A stretch of 64,000 nucleotides of DNA from Apiospora phragmitis (Eukaryota; Ascomycota; Sordariomycetes; Amphisphaeriales; Apiosporaceae). Below the pieces are notes generated by a model that saw nothing but the letters and a program-made list of their open reading frames with translations, made no database searches and had not been told where the DNA came from. The translations under genes and the position numbers were made by a program. The stretch is from NCBI GenBank assembly GCA_038363925.1, contig JAQQWL010000004.1, positions 2,418,001 through 2,482,000 of the forward strand, given 5' to 3'. Positions 24,117 through 36,700 of the stretch are shown piece by piece (positions within the stretch are counted from its first letter, which is position 1; each line of letters begins with the position of its first letter).

Positions 24117-24312
24117 TTCCCTCAAACTGATCTGTTCCTGGGTACAAAACTACCTAAGGCCATGTTGAAATGCGAATTTTGACAGACGCTATCTACAGTC
24201 GTGCAGAGATCTTGTCAGTAGCAGTCGTCTCATCAGTTATTCCAGAACTTGCTCCGCAACAGGAACCTTTCCGACAAGCTTCCTCTGCAATGTCACCCCA
24301 TGACATTTACGG

Positions 24313-27300
24313 TCAAGAGTGGCCCAACGTCAGCTTCTCCATCGCAGCGCATGGCTGGAGCAAATCATCATGGCTTTGCTCATCGTCGGCGTTGTCGTCG
24401 AGAACCACCTCGCATAGCTGCTTGCAGAAGGTCAGTCCGTTCGGTGCCGCATCTATATCGATACATCCGTGTTCGCCCTTCTCCTTGTCAGCCGCCAATC
24501 GTTCACCTGCCGCGCGCCGGACCAGGGCCCCCTGAGTCGCCTCGCTGGGTACGCAGCCCCTTCGCCGCAGAAACTCTACGGCGCCATGTAAATCCATCAG
24601 CTGGGCAATGTCCAGTGGAGTGAGCCCCAGCTTGTCCACTCGTGCTTCCAGATCCGCCCCGGCATCCAGCAGTCGACTCAACAGGGGCGTATTTCCGGCG
24701 AAGGCAGCCACATGAACGGCGCGGTACCCCTTCGAACGTCTCGATATTGACATTGGCCTGGTTTTGTAGAAGCAAATCCGTCATGCGATCTGCTTTGCTG
24801 CCGTGTTCGCCGGCTATAGCGCGGATCAGCGGTGTCACTCCCCATTGATCCTGGGCATCCACCGAAGCCCCTCGGCGTATCAGATCCCGCGCCAAGGCCG
24901 TATCTTTGTACTTCGCAGCCGAGTGCAGAGCCGTTCTTCCATGATAGTCTGTCGCCCTCACATTGGCTCCGCCATGGATGAGGGCCTCTACTACCTCTGC
25001 ATGGCCATCGGAACAGCGCTTTTTTACAGCCACAAGTAGTGGAGTCCATCCGTATGCAGTATCGTCGATAGGAGCTCCATGGTGGACCAGGAGCTTTACG
25101 AGCTCGCTATAGCCCTCTTTGGCCGCAATATAGAGCGCCGTGTCTCCGCCGTGGTCCGGACGATCTACCTTCGCTCCATTTTCCAGTAAGAGCTTGACCA
25201 TGGGGACATCGCCCAGCCAGGTCGCAAGAGTCAGAGCAGTCGAGCCTCCAACGCCGTCCACGGCGTCGATGTCTTCTCCAGCTGTCAGGAGCGCTTGTAC
25301 TCGCTCGTGGTAGCCGCTGTTCACGACCGAGCGGAGACCACTGACGACGAGACTGCCTTCTTATTTGTTGGCTGCTATTTCCGCTAGCCATGCTCTGTTG
25401 TCCGGGTCTCTCAAGCAGCGTGAGACTTGGGCCATGACCTGCTGGCCACTGGCCACTTTGTCTACAAGCCAGTCGGCCACACAGCCATGCTCTCGGATCA
25501 TGGCAGCATGCAATGGAGTCCATCCATCCTGGTCCTTGGCATTAGCATCAGCACCGTTTGCCAGGAGCATCTTCACTATTGCTTCATTCCCATTTAGCGA
25601 TGCCGCATGCAGCCCGTTGCAAGAGAAGACGTACCACCTCCTCTTTTCCCTCGGCGACGGCAAAGTCGAGGGCAGAGCTTCCTTGGTCGTCCGTCCAGTC
25701 GATTTCGGCCCCCCGGTCGAGCAAAATCTCCACGGCTTCGGCGTTGCCCGCTTCGGCCGCTAGGATCAGGGCCTTGTTTATTCGATCGACTCCGAAAACC
25801 GGGGCAGAATGGTCCAACAGCACCTTGGCCGCTTCATTATGCCTGCCGATGATAGCCCAGTCCAACCTTCCACATCTTCCGCCAGGACGTCCGCCTGAGC
25901 CTGTAAGAACGGCCGTATCACTTCTGAGCGGCCGTTCCGTCCGGCCCAGATCAATGCCGTGTAGCCTTTTTGATTGTGCAAATCAAGCTGAGCGTTTCCA
26001 TGCAAAAGCTTCTGGAGAAACTGAACATAACCGTATTGCGCAGCCAATTGCAGGGCAGTAGCCCCTTGGCTGTCTTGGCTGACGACGTGATAGTCATCCT
26101 CATTTTGCAGAGCGGCGAACACTTGACACAAACCCCAATATGCGGCAACATGTAGTTTGCTTAACCGACCAGGGAATCTGTCGCAACGGGCTTCCATGCG
26201 AGGAAGTCCTGAGTAGAGCACCTGCAGGGAGGATGCCGACTTCGATTCGCTGCATATGAAGGCTAGGACAAGCTCTAGACCCTCGACAGCCAGGCCATCT
26301 TGGACGTGGGACCCCCAGTTCTGCGAGGCGTAGCCATAGAAACAGTATTGTTCGAGGCGACGTTCTAGACTCTCAGGGCTGGTACAAGGACCTTCATCGA
26401 ATATATCCAATGACAGGTACGTAAGACAGGCTTTCATCAGCTCGTACTCGGGATTCGGGAGTAAGCCGGATCGATGTGATTGGAAATACTCCTGCAGGGT
26501 ATAATGGATAAATCCAATAGCGTCGGTGTTTCGATCGATTGTGACGAGTCTTGCACAGACGCCGAGGAGGATGTCAGGACGAGGGTGACTTTCTTCGTAC
26601 ATGCCCGAAGTGCCTTCTTCAATGGCCAAGGCGTCAAGTAACTCGGTTGAGCTCAAGGTCCTTTTAGAACAGAAGATGAACGAGAGCGCTTTCTTTGCCA
26701 GGGCTATGTTCTGTTCCGATTGGCTCTCAATTCACATGACTGTCTTTTCATAAAACTCCCCAATTCCTTTCGGCAAGGTGCTCAGAGCCATGCGAATGTT
26801 CCTGATGGACGACTGTTGGCGTATCGAGTAAATATGGAACGCTAGCGAGCAGAAACCTGTGCTGAAGTTAGAAAACCAGGCTAGGGGTATAGAAGGCGGC
26901 TGCTCCTTACATGCCATCTGCCTTCTCATGTACAGTGTCTATGATTTCCTGCCTCAATTCAGGCTTACCCGGAAGAAGACGGGACAATCTAGGACTTGTA
27001 TCGACGTTGAACTCCAAGAACTTCCGCACATCGGCGGAATCAGCCACGATCTCAATGCTGCGTAGTTCTCCAAGAGTGGCACCTACATCCACATTCCCCC
27101 GTGGTGTAAGGAAGAGACGGATGTAAGGCTTCAACCCAACAAGTAAGCGTATAAAGCCCTCTCTGGTTTCTTCGGTGCACTCGTCCTTACGATTTCATTA
27201 GCACATGACGAGAAAGCTGATCGGGGCGTAGGCAAATTACCAACGCATCCACAAAGACGAACGTCCTCTGGAAGAGCTTGGAGATGCTGGCAATAAGTGC

Positions 27301-28842
27301 AACATACGCATCATTGGTCGGATAAGACATCTTTCCCAACCAAGTTGCGTAGAAACTCTTCACTTCCGAGGGCAAGGGGCTGATTTGCTGTGAGAGCTGG
27401 AGAATGATACTCGAGAACATTTCTGACTCGGTATAAGGTTCCCTGTAGTCGCAAATAGACATATGCTATGCCGACATTGGAATCAGACGTGATATATATC
27501 ATCTATAATTATTTGGGTGTGAATATCAAGTACAGAAAACTTCCGTCATGACAGTTTTTCCGGATCCGGCTATCTTGGTCCTCAGCACTCAAAGATTTGA
27601 TAAACGAGTAACGAGAGAGGGATTACTTATCGATTCAATGACACCAGAGAACCGAGTTCTCGTCCGCAGATAACCATGTGTTGAACTGTACGTGGTCCAA
27701 TAACCACTGTCCAGTCCGCTCGTGGCGTTTTGCAAACGTGTCTCGATGTTTACCGAGATAGTCCAGCTGCGACAGCCAATTGAGGGTGGCATTGCGCTCT
27801 TGGTTATTTTCTTGTCCTGCTGATATTTAGAGAACGACAAAATTCATACGACGAGACAGAAACTCACGCTCAAACAAATCGACCACCTGCCCAGTGTCTC
27901 CCAGGACGGATGCAATGTTCTTGTCCATACTCTGCGAAATCGCAAGACTTCTACTTATATCCTCCTGCGTGGTGCCCATGATGGACATAATGTCCAAGGA
28001 ATTGGCCAACGTGGCTTTGAGGATAATGTTTTGTCCAAGTTTCACCCACTTGTGGAACTCTACCGTTGCTTGCTTGAGCTCCTCGTCTTGGCCTGTACGA
28101 AGCGCCTGGGACCATTTGCCTGGGGGAATTAATAATGTAATATATGAGCTTCTCTCGGACGTAACAGAAAGGGGGGAAAAAATAAAGAAAGCTCACTTAC
28201 CTCTCCGCCGTTTTCGGACATATTGCGTACATATGCCACAAAGAACCAACACCGATGTAAACACTCCAGTCAACGCCCTTTCGTATTCTGGAACTCGAGA
28301 AAGCTTCCCTTCGAGTATCTTCAGGCTTTGTAGTTCGGCTTGCAGCTCGCCAAAGAATGCCTCTAGCCTGTCGTAGTCTGCAGAAACGGCATTTGCTGAC
28401 TATATTGAGTCAACCCGTTGTCGCAATTACGCCAGATTCTGGTTTTGTCCTCACCCCGACGAGATAGCGCATAGCCGCGAATATGGCTTCGGCGGGTGGA
28501 TAGGCCTATGGGAAGATCAGTTCCGTGGCCATCTAGCTTTTCCACTTGGCTTCTTACCGCTTTGGTAGCCTGGGCGACAACATCGCCTAGTTGCGAGATC
28601 TGGTCTAGACTCTGTGCCACTGACGACCGAAACCTCGCAATCTTGGATCCATCATGACGGTAATTCCGGAAGTGGGTTTCCATCTTCGACACCTCATCCC
28701 ACAAGGCACTAATGTTCTTTGTGTCAGATGAGATGCATATCGAATTTCCAGTGAAGGCTTCATATTGAATCACGGCTTGCTTCCACCTAGTTTGAATGTC
28801 AGATGGATCGTCTGTTTTCAATACCTTTGCAGGGGATATCAT
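24313..28842 (-). pseudogene. Broken Goodbye-NACHT-ankyrin NLR-like gene
   Basis: Fungal STAND/NLR-type gene, a family linked to non-self recognition and regulated cell death. From the ATG at 28842: Goodbye-like N-domain (RWKQAVIQYEAFTG..., LGDVVAQATKA, then after an intron PPAEAIFAAMRYLV and SADYDRLEAFFGELQ), a linker helix region (RHERTGQWLLDHVQFNTWL), NACHT with Walker A AGSGKTVMT near 27550-27570 and AYVYCDYREPYTE, then about ten or more ankyrin repeats from 26.2 to 24.4 kb and a stop at 24313. Damage: in-frame TGA at about 26736 (after GEFYEKTVM), in-frame TAA at about 25361 (after AEIAANK), TGA at 27635-27637 just before the P-loop, a donor reading ATAAGT, and single-base frame changes near 27450, 25850 and 24730, plus a shortened ankyrin repeat near 25620. 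Several of these fit C-to-T changes, so a pseudogene is likely. Confidence 0.82.
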
Positions 28843-29554
28843 GATTCAGGCGTGCAGGAGTTGGAAGTCCAGAGGAAAATACCAGAGTAAATACTTTGAG
28901 ACAGACGTTATACACCTCTGGACGTTCTCGTTGCTGCAATGCAAACAAAGAACCAACTGTTTGTGTTACATGAGGTATGACCTCGACTCCTCGCGTACGC
29001 CAGCAGTCGAGCCCCTCCTCGTCTCCACGCATACGCCAGTAAGCGAACCACTCATCGAACGAACCCCTCTTTGGCTCCCGCGCACGCCAGGAGTCGAATT
29101 TCTTCAACCCCCCCCCCCCCTTAAGCTATCTGGAAAAAGGTTGCGTGGATCCCTCGACTCACCGAGTACGCCACGATGCCCGAACAAATTATTAGGGATA
29201 TGTAGCACGCCTGCTTGACGTTGCGTCATCCTACAGATATTCATTTTTAGCTTACAGGGGCTAAAAGCCCCCAGCTGACAACGGGGTTCGCACTATGGCT
29301 TGATGTGGCGCCCGGTAGACCATGGTGTGGGAGCACAAAAGCCATAAGTACCAGATAGGCGTTATTGTGTATGTAAGGCTCTGTGAACCCCCCCAATCAG
29401 GCAGGAATAAGCAAAGCCACTGCTGTTGCGCGCTTGGCGTAGTCTGGCCGGCCAATATTCTTATCCCCTTCCTGCGCCGAGTTTTCCAGTTCTTCAATCC
29501 TTGGCAAACAATCTCTGGGTCTTTGCCTTTGCCAGTCAACCACGTCCTGTAGCG
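28843..29554. repeat. Spacer with imperfect tandem repeats and a C13 run
   Basis: Between 28981 and 29185 at least four degenerate copies of a roughly 35-50-nt unit with the core CGACTC..CG.GTACGCCA..(G)TCGA follow one another, with a pure run of 13 C at 29108-29120. On the minus strand the repeats read as a short peptide with recurring WRxRG (FDSWRARE, YWRMRG, CWRTRG); on the plus strand as recurring RTPxVE. They lie directly upstream of the NLR start. I do not know a repeat family that matches. Confidence 0.6.
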
Positions 29555-30473
29555 ATGAAACTGGTACAATTCAGGGTATACCGGGAGAGTTTCATCACTG
29601 CCCTCCTTGTTACCATAGTCCAGGCCGGGAGCTTTCTAAGCCCGTGGAGCGCAGGCCCAACCAAGGACTATTCGAAAAACAAACAGTATAGCATCGGCAC
29701 AAATATCATCCTAGAACGGAGTCTAAATGGCGGAGCGAGCTTTGAACTGCAACTGTGGCAGGAAAATTATCCCACTGATGCCCAAGGTGGTCCTCATGTC
29801 AGTCTTGAAAGTAAGCAACAACCCGGACTTACTATACCATTTCTACCTCACTGTTGGGAAATCTTAAACGTAGTGAGTCGACTGACACAGAATCAAGAGT
29901 CACTCCAAAGCTCTGCATATGAATGGAAGGTATCATACGGCACACTTGATCCTTCATTCAACAATGTTTACTACTTACTGGCCACCAACTGAGGCGATAC
30001 AGCCACTACGCACTACTTCAACATCACTGGAAGCGAGACGCCAACCAGTAGCTCGACAAGCACAACTGTCACCTCTTCGTCAAGCCTGCCGAATACGCTG
30101 GCTTCGGGCAGCACGCTGCCGCCGTCAGCAACTGAGACTGTTTGGCAAACGGCGTCGGCGGAGGCCCACGCCAGCGCCAGCGACGAATCGCTCGAGACAG
30201 GCACCTTGGTCGGTGGCGGCCCTGCTCCTCTTCGTGGCGGGGGCGTGGTGGGCGGTACGAGTTTGGAAGAAGAAGAAGAGGCGGGCGAGAGGAGACCCGC
30301 ACTTGGCGGCGGGCAACATCGGTGCGGATGGTGACAGCAACGACAAGAATACCTACGGCGCCGAGATTGGAGGCAACCCTCTCAGCGAGGTGGATGGAAC
30401 TTATGTGCCTCCGGTACACGAAGCTGAGACCAGGCAGGCCCAACAACGGCGTTTCGAACTGCCAACTTCTTGA
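29555..30473 (+). pseudogene. Ser/Thr-rich single-pass membrane protein, interrupted as read
   Basis: Type I surface protein layout: ATG at 29555, signal peptide (FITALLVTIVQA), a beta-type ectodomain with SIGTNIILE and FELQLWQENYP, the pattern of a common family of uncharacterised fungal surface proteins, a Ser/Thr-rich stalk (TPTSSSTSTTVTSSSS), a transmembrane segment (ALLLFVAGAWWAVRVW), a stop-transfer KKKKRR and a cytosolic tail to 30473. A GTCAGT...CAG intron at 29798-29890 keeps the frame; the stronger-looking GTAAGC donor at 29811 does not. Two lesions: an in-frame TGA at 29990-29992 between YYLLATN and GDTATTHYFNITG, and an extra base near 30215-30222 just before the membrane segment. 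It may be a decaying gene or a good gene with consensus errors. Role unknown; such proteins are often cell-wall sensors. Confidence 0.55.
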
Positions 30474-30772
30474 CAGAGGGCAAATATACTAGATTACATG
30501 AATCATATCATGACTTATCTGCAATGCGACTAGATGGGCCAAGACACAAGCTTACAAGATGAGTCACGGTCAAGAGTAGCATCTCTCATAATATGTCATC
30601 ACCAACTAAAAGTGTAACTGCACTCCCAAAGTGGCGATCGAACGAGTGATGAAATAAAAAGCTGCTATCTTGAAAACCACACTTTCGCCGACTATACTAT
30701 GTATCAAATATTCAGCCAAAGCATATAGCGACGTGACCACATATAGGAGTTATGCTTTTTTTTTTCGACAGT
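30474..30772. other. Short spacer, left border of the metabolite cluster
   Basis: No gene seen. It should hold the 3' UTR of the PKS and ends in a T-rich run near 30756-30766. Confidence 0.5.
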
Positions 30773-33700
30773 TTATTCCGCCTTCCTCTGAGTCAGAATC
30801 TCAGCGGCCAGGGCCCTCAAGCTGTCCGCGTGCATGATGGCACTCAGCGTCAGCTCGACAGTCGTCTCCCTGCGGATCCAGTTGCGCAGCTCCACCGAGA
30901 CCAGCGAGTCGAGGTTGTAGGAGCCGAGCGGGGCGTCGGCCAGGACCTCGTCGCGCTCCATCATGGTCATGGCCGCGACCTTGGTGATGAGGGCCTCGGT
31001 GAGGCCGAGCTCCGGGTCGTCGGCCGCGGTCCACGACGCCGTCGAGAAGTCGCCGCCGGCACCGCCACCCGCGGCGTTCGCCTCGGCCGCCCGGCTCTTC
31101 TGCGCCGCCGCCTCCGCCAGCCGCTCCTTGGTGTGCACCGGGTGGAAGTACTTCCAGGACCCGTTGGACACGGCCTGCCCGTCGACGTAGACCTTGAACG
31201 CGGTGGCGCGGCCCGAGGCCTGCACGTAGGGCGTCGGCTTCGCCAGCGACCCTTTCACGGCGCACTTGAACAGGGCCCGGATGTCGGCCATGGTCAGGGA
31301 CGCGCCCAGCGCCATCTTGAGCAGCTCCGTGATGTTGTGCTCCACCACGTAGCCCACGTCCAGGACGACGGGCAGCGCGATGGACACGGTGTATTGGCCC
31401 TGCCTGTTGCGGTGTTTGGCAAAGGCGTCGTAGAATCCCTGAGGTGTTGTGTCAGCTTCGAATATCGATAGAATAAGGGGGTGAGAGGGGGAAGGGAGAT
31501 ATGTAGTATCCACTTACAGCTGTGCCGGCGTAGATGGCTTGTCCAATGTTTCCAGTATCGCCACTGAATGAAGAAAGAGCAATGAAGAAGTCGAGGTCCT
31601 TGGGCATCAGTTCATGGAGGTTCCATGCACCATGTACCCTGGGTGTAGTGTTGATCTCCCAGTCTTCGTAGGTAGCGTTCACAAAGAGTTTGTCCTGTTG
31701 GGAAGGCATATATCGTCAGCATGCTACTTGAATAACAAAACACACCGCTTGTTAATCCCCGCCTGGAAAGACTTACACTGAGAAGAAGGGCACTGTGTAC
31801 CACACCCTTGACAGGGGGAAGGTCAGTGATCGAATCCATGACTTTGGCAAGTTCACCGCGACGGCCGACATTGCAAGCAAGGGCCCTGATAGTCACGTCC
31901 GTGTCCGCGTACTTGGCCAGAAGCTTCTGGACATCTTCGCCCTTGCCGCCGCTCCGGCCCAGCAGGACGATGTAGCGCGCCCCGTGCTCGATCAGCCAGT
32001 AGGCGAGCTCCAGCCCGATGCCGCGGGTCCCGCCCGTGACGACGTAGGTGGCGTTGGCGTTCATGGTAACCGTCGAGGGCAGCAGCGGCGTCTCGGCCAT
32101 GAAGCTCTCGTCGGGCCCCAGCGTCACGATGACCTTGCCGGTGTGGTCCGCCGATTTGAGCTTCTTGAGCGCCGACGACAGCCGCGAGACGGGGAACGCG
32201 GTCATGGGCCCGAGTGGCCGCGCGACGCCGCTGCGCACGAGCCGCACGACCTCGGCGAAGACGTCGCGCACGTCGTCCGGCCGGTGTTTATGTAAATCGC
32301 GCAGGTCGACGCCCGCGAACGTCACACCGCTGTTGAAGGGCCGCATCGGCAGGCTGTTGTTGAGGAACGTGTCCTTGTTGCCGACCTCGACGAAGCGCGC
32401 GTAGGGGGCCGCGAGCGCCCACGTCTCCGTCAGCAGCTCGCCGCTCAGCGAGTTGACTAGGGACGTCGACACCCTTACCGCCCGTGGCCGCCATGATGCT
32501 GTCGCGGAAGGCGGGCGTGCGGCTCGAGAAGATGCGGTCCGCGGGGATGCCGTAGGTGCTGTGCAGGAACGCGCGCTTGGCGTCGGTCCCGGCCGTCGCG
32601 AAAACCGTGGCGCCGAGGTGCTGCGCCAAGATGATGCACGCTTGCCCTACCGCGCCGGTCGCGGCGTGCACCAGCACTGTCTCGCCCTTGCGGGTCCGCG
32701 CCGTCTGGATCAGGGCCAGGACGGCGAGCGAGTAGGCCAGTGGCATGGTCGCTGCGTCGGTGATGCTGATCGCCTCGGGGATCCTGGCGATCTGCCACGA
32801 CGGCAGCTGCTTGTAAGTCGCCACGGCGCTGGATTCGAGCGAGAGGAAGAAGACATCGTCGCCCTCGCGCACGTGCGAGACGCGCGACCCGGTCTTGATG
32901 ACCTTGCCGCAGCCGTCGTATCCGGGCGGCGCCCACGGGACGGCGCCGAGGACGACCTCGAGGTCGCGGTGGCTGAGACCGGCGGCCTCGACGCGGACGA
33001 TGACCTCGTCGTCGCCGAGGGCTTTCTCGCCGACCTCGGTGCGGCGGAAGTAGAGCGTGTCGGGGCTGCCGGCGACGTCGATGGTCATCTCGAGCGCGCG
33101 GTCGCCGGCCCGGCCCCACAGGTTCTGGACCTTGAGGAAGGCGATGTTCTGCTCGACGGCGAACTGCTCCTTGACGTCCTTGAGCTGCAGCATGCGCGGG
33201 AAGTGGATCGCGCCGTCTTTCCAGACCAGGTCCTGGTCCTGGTGCCGCGTCACCTCGGGGTCGCGCAGGCGCTCGGCCACCTTGAGGATGCCCCAGGGCG
33301 CCCGCCGGCGTGCTCGGGACGTCCTGGAGCAGCGTCAGGGCCTTGGGGTCCGACTCCATCCGCACCGTGCGCAGCATGCCCAGGATCATGTTGGCGTCGG
33401 GGTTGGCACCCTCAGGGGTGATGTACAGCAGCCCTTTGTTGTGGAGGATCAGGTTCTGCAGGTGTTCGAACTTCTCCCGCGTCATGTTCTGCATGACGCT
33501 CTCCTTGACGGAGTCGATGAAGATGTAGTAGGGCTCATCCTCGGCATCGATCTCGGCAAGCGGCCGGATGTCGACCGTGCAGCCCAACTGCTGCGAGACG
33601 AGGTCCGCCACCCCCTGGGCGAACTCCACCTCGACGTCCTCGACGAACGGCCCGCTGACGATGAGCTCGCGGCTCTCGTCCTGCTTGCCGATGCGCGTCG

Positions 33701-36700
33701 AGGAGATGACGCTCATCAGCGGCACGTCGGCGTTCCAGCTGCTCGGGATAGTGGTCTCGACGCCCGAGAAGCCGCTGTCGCGCAGCAGCTGGTCCCAGGT
33801 CGCGGTGGGCATCATGGGCCCGTCGCCGTGGTCGCGGTACTTGTCGGTCGAGGTCCACCAGCCCGGCATGAGGGTGAAGGGCAGCAGCATGGTCGTGTGC
33901 TGGTTGCCCTCGAGCAGCAGCAGCTTGCCGCCGGGCTTGAGCAGGCTGCGCACGTTGGTGATGGTGTGCACCATGTCGGGCGTCGCGTGCAGCACGTTGG
34001 CCGCGATGACGACGTCGAAGTCCTCGAGCGCGAAGCCCTGCGCGACGGGGTCCTGCGTGATGTCCAGCTTCTTGTACGTGATGCGGTTCGTCCACTTCTC
34101 CAGCTTGGTGCGCGCGCCCTCGAAGAAGCCCGAGGACACGTCGGTGAAGGTGTAGCTCATGAAGCCCGGCTCGTCCCTGTCCTTGGAGAGGCCCTCGAGG
34201 ACGGGCAGGGTGGAGCCGGCGGTCCCGGCCCCGATTTCCAGGATGCGTTGGTTCGGCTCCAGGTCCGCCAGCATCTCGGCGTAGTAGCCCAGGACCTCGC
34301 TGAGGTAGTTGTTTGTCCCGTTCTCGTAGTTCTTGGTGAGCCGGTTGTCCGTCAGCATGATCTCCAGAGGCTCGACCTCCCCGTGGAGGATGTCCACGAG
34401 ATTCTCGCCGATGGCGCAGCATAGCAAGCCCTGCGCGTCGCTTCGCACCTCGTTGAGAAGCTCGGTCGGCTTCTCGGAGAATTCCAGGCCGGACTCGGCC
34501 ATGATCTTGGCGGCCCAGTGGATGAAGCGGTTGTAATGGTGCGGCAGCTTCGAGAAGTCCTCGCCCGCCGTCTTCTTGAGAGCCTCGCCAATGTAGTAAT
34601 AGCCAGCCTTTCCTAACTTCTCGAGGCGGATATCTTCTTCCATGCCCAGTTCTGGGACGGACTCGGCCACCTTCTTGCGCAGCTGGTCCGCCGGCAGGGA
34701 ATCGAACTTGGGCAGGACTTCCCATGCCCAGTTGTCAGGTACGTTGCTGGCTGGATCGGCGATCTCCTCGCCGAGCCGATGTTGCGGAACCGGGACGATT
34801 CGAACTCGCACACAGGCGTCAGTTCACCGTTGTCTGCCCGCGAGTAGACCGCGACGCTGACGTACAGGCGACCGCCCTTGATATCGTAGCTCAACTTGCG
34901 CATGACGATGTCGAAGCGCGAGCCAGGCTCCGATGGGATCTTGTTGGATACTCGGAAGCGGCTGATGTAGTTGGGCATCTGCGCCGGCCTTCTACCCTGC
35001 TCGTCATACTGCAGGGGACCACCACCCTGTAGGAAGCCGTCGATGGTGGGCGGGTCGACACTGGCCGGTGACCCGCGAGCATAGGGGTCATTCCGCGCCT
35101 CGCCTAGATCCCTCAACTTATGTTGCAGGACGGTGAAACCATTTCCTGTGTAGAACTTGAAGTTGTTCTTGAATGAGGGGCCGTATTGAGTGGCTCTAAC
35201 GGCGGCTTTAGCATACTCCTCCTCGATATTATGCTCGTTGAGGCTGGCGACGTCGTTAACAAGCGGAATACCTGTTTTGAGCGTAGGCGTGTCCATCGTC
35301 ATCTCCGCCATCTCCGGCTCGATCTGGCCCCAGCAATGGACAGTCCAGCCGTCCTTCTCGGCCCAAGTGGTGATCTCGAAGGACCAGGCCTTGGTCGAGA
35401 AGGCGCCTCTCCGAGGGCGGCGGGCCGCAGCTTGGTCACGAGGTCGATGGTCTGCTCCTCGAGCACCTCCAGACTGCGGGAGACGTGGAAGTCGGTCACG
35501 AGGAACGCCTCAGCCTGGGTGGTGATGGTCCGCCGCGCCGCCTCGATGGCGCACGACATGTACCCCGTCATGGGGAAGATGGTGGAGCCGCCGACAACGT
35601 GGTCGCGGATCCACGGCATCTCGTCCAGGGTGAAGACCTGGCGGTAGGAGCGCTCCTGGCCGCCGCTGGACGGCATCTTGCGCCCGATCAGGGGTGGTAG
35701 TCCTCGCCCGGGCAGAACTTCTCATGCGTCGCGCGCGGCCGCAGCTCGTATCGTGTCTTGTCCCACGCGTACGAGGGCAGCTCGGTCAGGACGTGCGCGT
35801 TCGTCTGGTCGGTCTGGTTGACGGCGCCCAGTTGGATGGGCAGGCCCAGGGTGTAGAGGGTGCCGGCGAGGTCGAGCGCGGCCTGCTCCGCGTCGGTCCC
35901 GCGTAGCAGGGTTGGGACGTAGCTGAAAGATGCCGGGCCCCAGTTCTTCTCGGCCTGGATGGACTCGACTGTCTGCTTGATGGGGTTCTTGAGAGCAGCA
36001 TGTGGTCCAACCTCTACGATGACCTTTGGCAATGCCTTCAGGAGTTTGTTGTCACTCTCTTCGAATAGAGTCAAGATGCCCGAGATAGCATTGGCAAACA
36101 AGACAGGTTGCACCAAGTTCTTGATCCAGTACGAGGCTCCAACCGAGTCCTCGACTTTCCCAGTCACAGAGGAAAAGAATACGGGACGCTGAGCATCATC
36201 CTTTCCGTGGGAGGCTTGACCACAGTAGGGGGTGATGGCGTCGAGGTAGTAGCCAGCGACTTGCTCCATGTGCCGGGAGTGGTAGGCCATCTCCACGTTC
36301 AGCTTGCGAGCAAAGGTCCCCTGCGCCTCGGCGGCCTTGAAGACCTTCTCGATGACCGGCTTGTCTCCCGAGATCGTCACGCTGTTGAAGCTATTGACGG
36401 CTGCCACGGTCGCATAGCCGCTGCCGTGCTCGGCGATAAGCTTGGTGGCTTCCTCGGCACCCACGCCGAGCGCCAACATAGCCCCTTTCTGGTCGGGGCT
36501 CTGTTGGCTAGCCAATCGAGCAGCAGCCTGGCCACGGAAGTAGGACACGGCCACGGCCTCTTGGAACGACACCAGGCCGGCGGCGAAGGCGGCAGCAATC
36601 TCTCCGCTGGAGTGCCCAGTGACGGCAGTCGGGACAATGCCCCAGCTGGCAAGAAGCGCCACTAGAGCAAGCTGAATACATGTGCAAGCTGGCTGACTGA

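Noticed and set aside
32449..32482. A GT...AG intron of 22 nt (GGTAAGGGTG...CCTAG) that would restore the ER frame
   Set aside because: Far too short for a spliceosomal intron and it would delete conserved ER residues (KGVDV); a one-base insertion in GGG explains the shift better.
30752..34424. Plus-strand open frames of 240-455 codons opposite the PKS
   Set aside because: Shadows of strongly biased PKS codons; residue content is Arg/Val/Leu/Glu-rich without motifs.
32475..34811. A single 778-codon minus-strand frame as a separate protein
   Set aside because: It is the PKS methyltransferase region that runs on in a wrong frame after the indel near 33296; its second half is Arg/Pro-rich nonsense.
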